64,000 bases of DNA, taken from the NCBI RefSeq assembly GCF_019097595.1, contig NC_080717.1:13324336-13388335 (forward strand). Direction: 5' to 3'. Made by a program: the position numbers and the translations under genes. Position 1 is the first letter of the stretch. Each line of letters opens with the position of its first letter. The notes below the pieces were generated by a model. That model ran no database searches, was not told the origin of the DNA, and was given only the letters and a program-made list of their open reading frames with translations. This DNA comes from Hemibagrus wyckioides. Lineage: Eukaryota; Chordata; Actinopteri; Siluriformes; Bagridae. Of this stretch, positions 61,830 through 64,000 are shown piece by piece.

Positions 61830-62290
61830 ATTCAAGAACTTTCTTAATCCCAGGGGGAAATTGCTTTGTCATGTTACAGTTGCTCTAATAAAAAATATAA
61901 GAGAGAAAGAAAGAAATTTATACACCATTATATAAACTGTAAAATAGAATAAATAAATACAAATACTGTATAAATACTGTACAAATAATAGTGTTGAACT
62001 GTAGTATTGCACACAAGGATTGTACATTGGTGATAATTTTAACAAGTGATAATGGTAAAGTTGTTTTGTACATGATAGATATCCGAAGTATGGTGCTGCA
62101 GACGTTGAAGAACCTGAGCCTCCTCAGAAAATACAGCCTACTCTGTCCTTTCTTGTAGAGCGCTGTTGAATTTAGTGTCCAGTCCAGTTTGTTGACAATA
62201 TGGACTCCCAGCTATTTGTAATACTCAACAATCTCAAGTTTCTCTCCAAGGACAGACAAAGGAGAGGCTGGGGTTCTGGAAGAATGGAAA
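61830..62290 (-). mobile_element. Rex1/L2-like LINE 3' fragment
   Basis: The minus strand reads [20 protein letters not shown] and, before it, LGVHIVNKLDWTLNSTAL (62100-62240), the RT C-terminus of a Rex1-like fish LINE. An A/T-rich 3' end follows to about 61830 with ttcttaatcccagggggaaa-type sequence. Short and truncated. Confidence 0.62.
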
Positions 62291-62532
62291 TGTGACATTT
62301 TTTTTTATTTAAAATAGACTCTATTTAATGTTAATTGTCTATCAAGACTCTCTTCTTTGTTTTTGCACCAAGGGTATTCTAGAGCTAACTCATTGATGGT
62401 TTTGCTCAGGTGTTAATACTGTATGGAGGATACAACCACATGAATTCAATCTCTGATTTTCTCAGCAGCAGTGCTCCATCTAATCAATGATGTTGGACTA
62501 TGGTTAGAACTGCTCAGTTGTATAAAATGAGA

Positions 62533-62580
62533 TAAATATAAATCACTCTGGATAAGGGTGTCTGTTAAATGGCATAAATG
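62533..62580 (-). repeat. Short copy of the tatggcatttggcagacacc-type repeat
   Basis: ctctggataagggtgtctgt taaatggcataaatg is the inverse complement of the dispersed repeat at 4486-4515 with a few changes. Confidence 0.6.
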
Positions 62581-62870
62581 ACCCACTGGGTGGTACTAGC
62601 TCACCAAGGGTTGCAGGACAGTTAATTTCTATTATACAATCTGCCTCCGATTCCCCCAACCTCTACATGCCCCCTTCTCCTCTTCCTCCTCCTTCTGTTG
62701 TACCAATACAGCCTTTTTAGAAATGTATACTGTATTATGCACAGATGAAAATTCTGATTGAGTTTTTCACAGATTTAGGACTCTGTTTAGCCAGGACTAA
62801 ATTATTTCTTTTGGTGTGACTGGAGAAAACTCTTACACTTATAGAACTAAATCTATTCATTTATAATATA

Positions 62871-64000
62871 CACTATATTGCCAAAAGTATTCGCTCACCC
62901 ATCCAAATAATCAGAATCAGGTGTTCCAATCACTTCCATGGCCACAGGTGTATAAAATCAAACACCTAGGCATACAGACTGTTTTTACAAACATTTGTGA
63001 AAGAATGGGTCGCTCTCAGGAGCTCAGTGAATTCCAGCGTGGAACTGTGATAGGATGCCACCTGTGCAACAAATCCAGTCGTGAAATTTCCTCGCTCCTA
63101 AATATTCCACAGTCAACTGTCAGCTGTATTATAAGAACGTGGAAGTGTTTGGGAATGACAGCAACTCAGCCATGAAGTGGTAGGCCACGTAAACTGACGG
63201 AGTGGGGTCAGCGGATGCTGAGGAGTATAGTGCGAAGAGGTCGCCAACTTTCTTCAGAGTCAATCGCTACAGACCTCCAAACTTCATGTGGCCTTCAGAT
63301 TAGCTCAAGAACAGTGCGCAGAGAGCTTCATGGAATGGGTTTCCATGGCCGAGCAGCTGCATCCAAGCCATACATCACCAAGTGCAATGAAAAGCGTCGG
63401 ATGCAGTGGTGTAAAGCACGCCGCCACTGGACTCTAGAGCAGTGGAGACGCGTTCTCTGGAGTGACGAATCGCGCTTCTCCATCTGGCAATCTGATGGAC
63501 GAGTCTGGGTTTGGTGGTTGCCAGGAGAACGGTACTTGTCTGACTGCATTGTGCCAAGTGTAAAGTTTGGTGGAGGGGGGATTATGGTGTGGGGTTGTTT
63601 TTCAGGAGCTGGGCTTGGCCCCTTAGTTCCAGTGAAAGGAACTCTGAATGCTTCAGCATACCAAGACATTTTGGACAATTCCATGCTCCCAACTTTGTGG
63701 GAACAGTTTGGAGCTGGCCCCTTCCTCTTCCAACATGACTGTGCACCAGTGCACAAAGCAAGGTCCATAAAGACATGGATGACAGAGTCTGGTGTGGATG
63801 AACTTGACTGGCCTGCACAGAGTCCTGACCTCAACCCGATAGAACACCTCACAAATGTGCTTCTGGAAGAATGGTCAAAAATTCCCATAAACACACTCCT
63901 AAACCTTGTGGACAGCCTTCCCAGAAGAGTTGAAGCTGTTATAGCTGCAAAGGGTGGACTGATGTCATATTGAACCCTATGGATTAGGAATGGGATGTCA
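62871..64000 (+). mobile_element. Tc1-like transposon, cut by the window edge
   Basis: Begins CACTATATTGCCAAAAGTAT at 62871, preceded by TA. Aligned with the 31-kb copy, about 55-60 bp including the right terminal repeat lie beyond position 64000. It carries the least damaged transposase of the three copies. Confidence 0.93.
63005..63973 (+). pseudogene. Tc1 transposase with one stop and a 63-bp deletion
   Basis: ATG at 63005 (MGRSQELSEFQRGTVIGCHL), DNA-binding N-terminus, then a TGA at 63173-63175 (codon 57) where a CGA Arg is expected, a typical CpG decay. The same frame is open from there to 63973: [21 protein letters not shown] and NPIEHL. Directly after the catalytic E, NPIEHL joins TNVLLEEW; compared with the 31-kb copy 63 bp (21 residues starting WDEL) are missing, in frame, with ACCT repeated at both deletion edges. 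It ends KGGLMSY. Likely inactive. Confidence 0.93.

Overview
The window looks like ray-finned fish (teleost) nuclear DNA. The single recognisable host gene has exons with GT/AG splice sites separated by kilobase introns. Nearly everything else is a fish-type mixture of Tc1-like, hAT and Tigger-like DNA transposons, L2/CR1/Rex1-like and RTE-like LINEs, tRNA-derived SINEs, Ty3/gypsy and DIRS remnants, and AT-rich simple repeats. A catfish or other otophysan is plausible, but the species cannot be fixed from sequence alone.

Host gene (1-28.2 kb, + strand): the last four coding exons of a Diaphanous-related formin, best matched to diaph2. They are exon A (about 1903-2045, end of FH2), exon B (4056-4191, basic charged helix), exon C (12412-12504, DAD autoinhibitory core) and exon D (28116-28180, C-terminus and stop). 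All three junctions join in frame. The 8.2-kb and 15.6-kb introns are filled with mobile elements: a hAT element in an L2 tail, LINE pieces in opposite orientations, a SINE with a perfect 14-bp target duplication, a Tigger-like MITE, a 314-bp near-identical inverted repeat, an RTE-like LINE with a perfect 17-bp target duplication, a second copy of the same SINE, a V-SINE-like element, and a minisatellite of about 37 units of roughly 50 bp (25.28-27.16 kb) followed by a CpG-containing module.

Downstream (28.2-64 kb): no host gene was found. In order: LINE tails; a complete-ended but dead Tc1 element inside a LINE (31.0-32.3 kb); an exact-looking tandem duplication of 3327 bp (33506-36832 and 36833-40159); a second Tc1 family (40.2-41.3 kb); a gypsy pol remnant; an L2 copy interrupted by a probable gypsy LTR and by a 306-bp retroposed insert; a truncated Tc1 copy; a 3.2-kb terminal-inverted-repeat element containing a long hairpin element (49.5-52.7 kb); a DIRS remnant; a long minus-strand LINE ORF broken near its end by an 8-bp duplication (53.35-56.75 kb); quiet AT-rich DNA; a gypsy integrase remnant; and a Tc1 copy running off the right edge.

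No CRISPR array, operon or dedicated defence or biosynthetic system is present. The most notable structures are the hairpin-unit minisatellite with higher-order organisation and its flanking module, the 3327-bp tandem duplication, and a SINE whose body reads like the two ends of the RTE-like LINE in the same intron.
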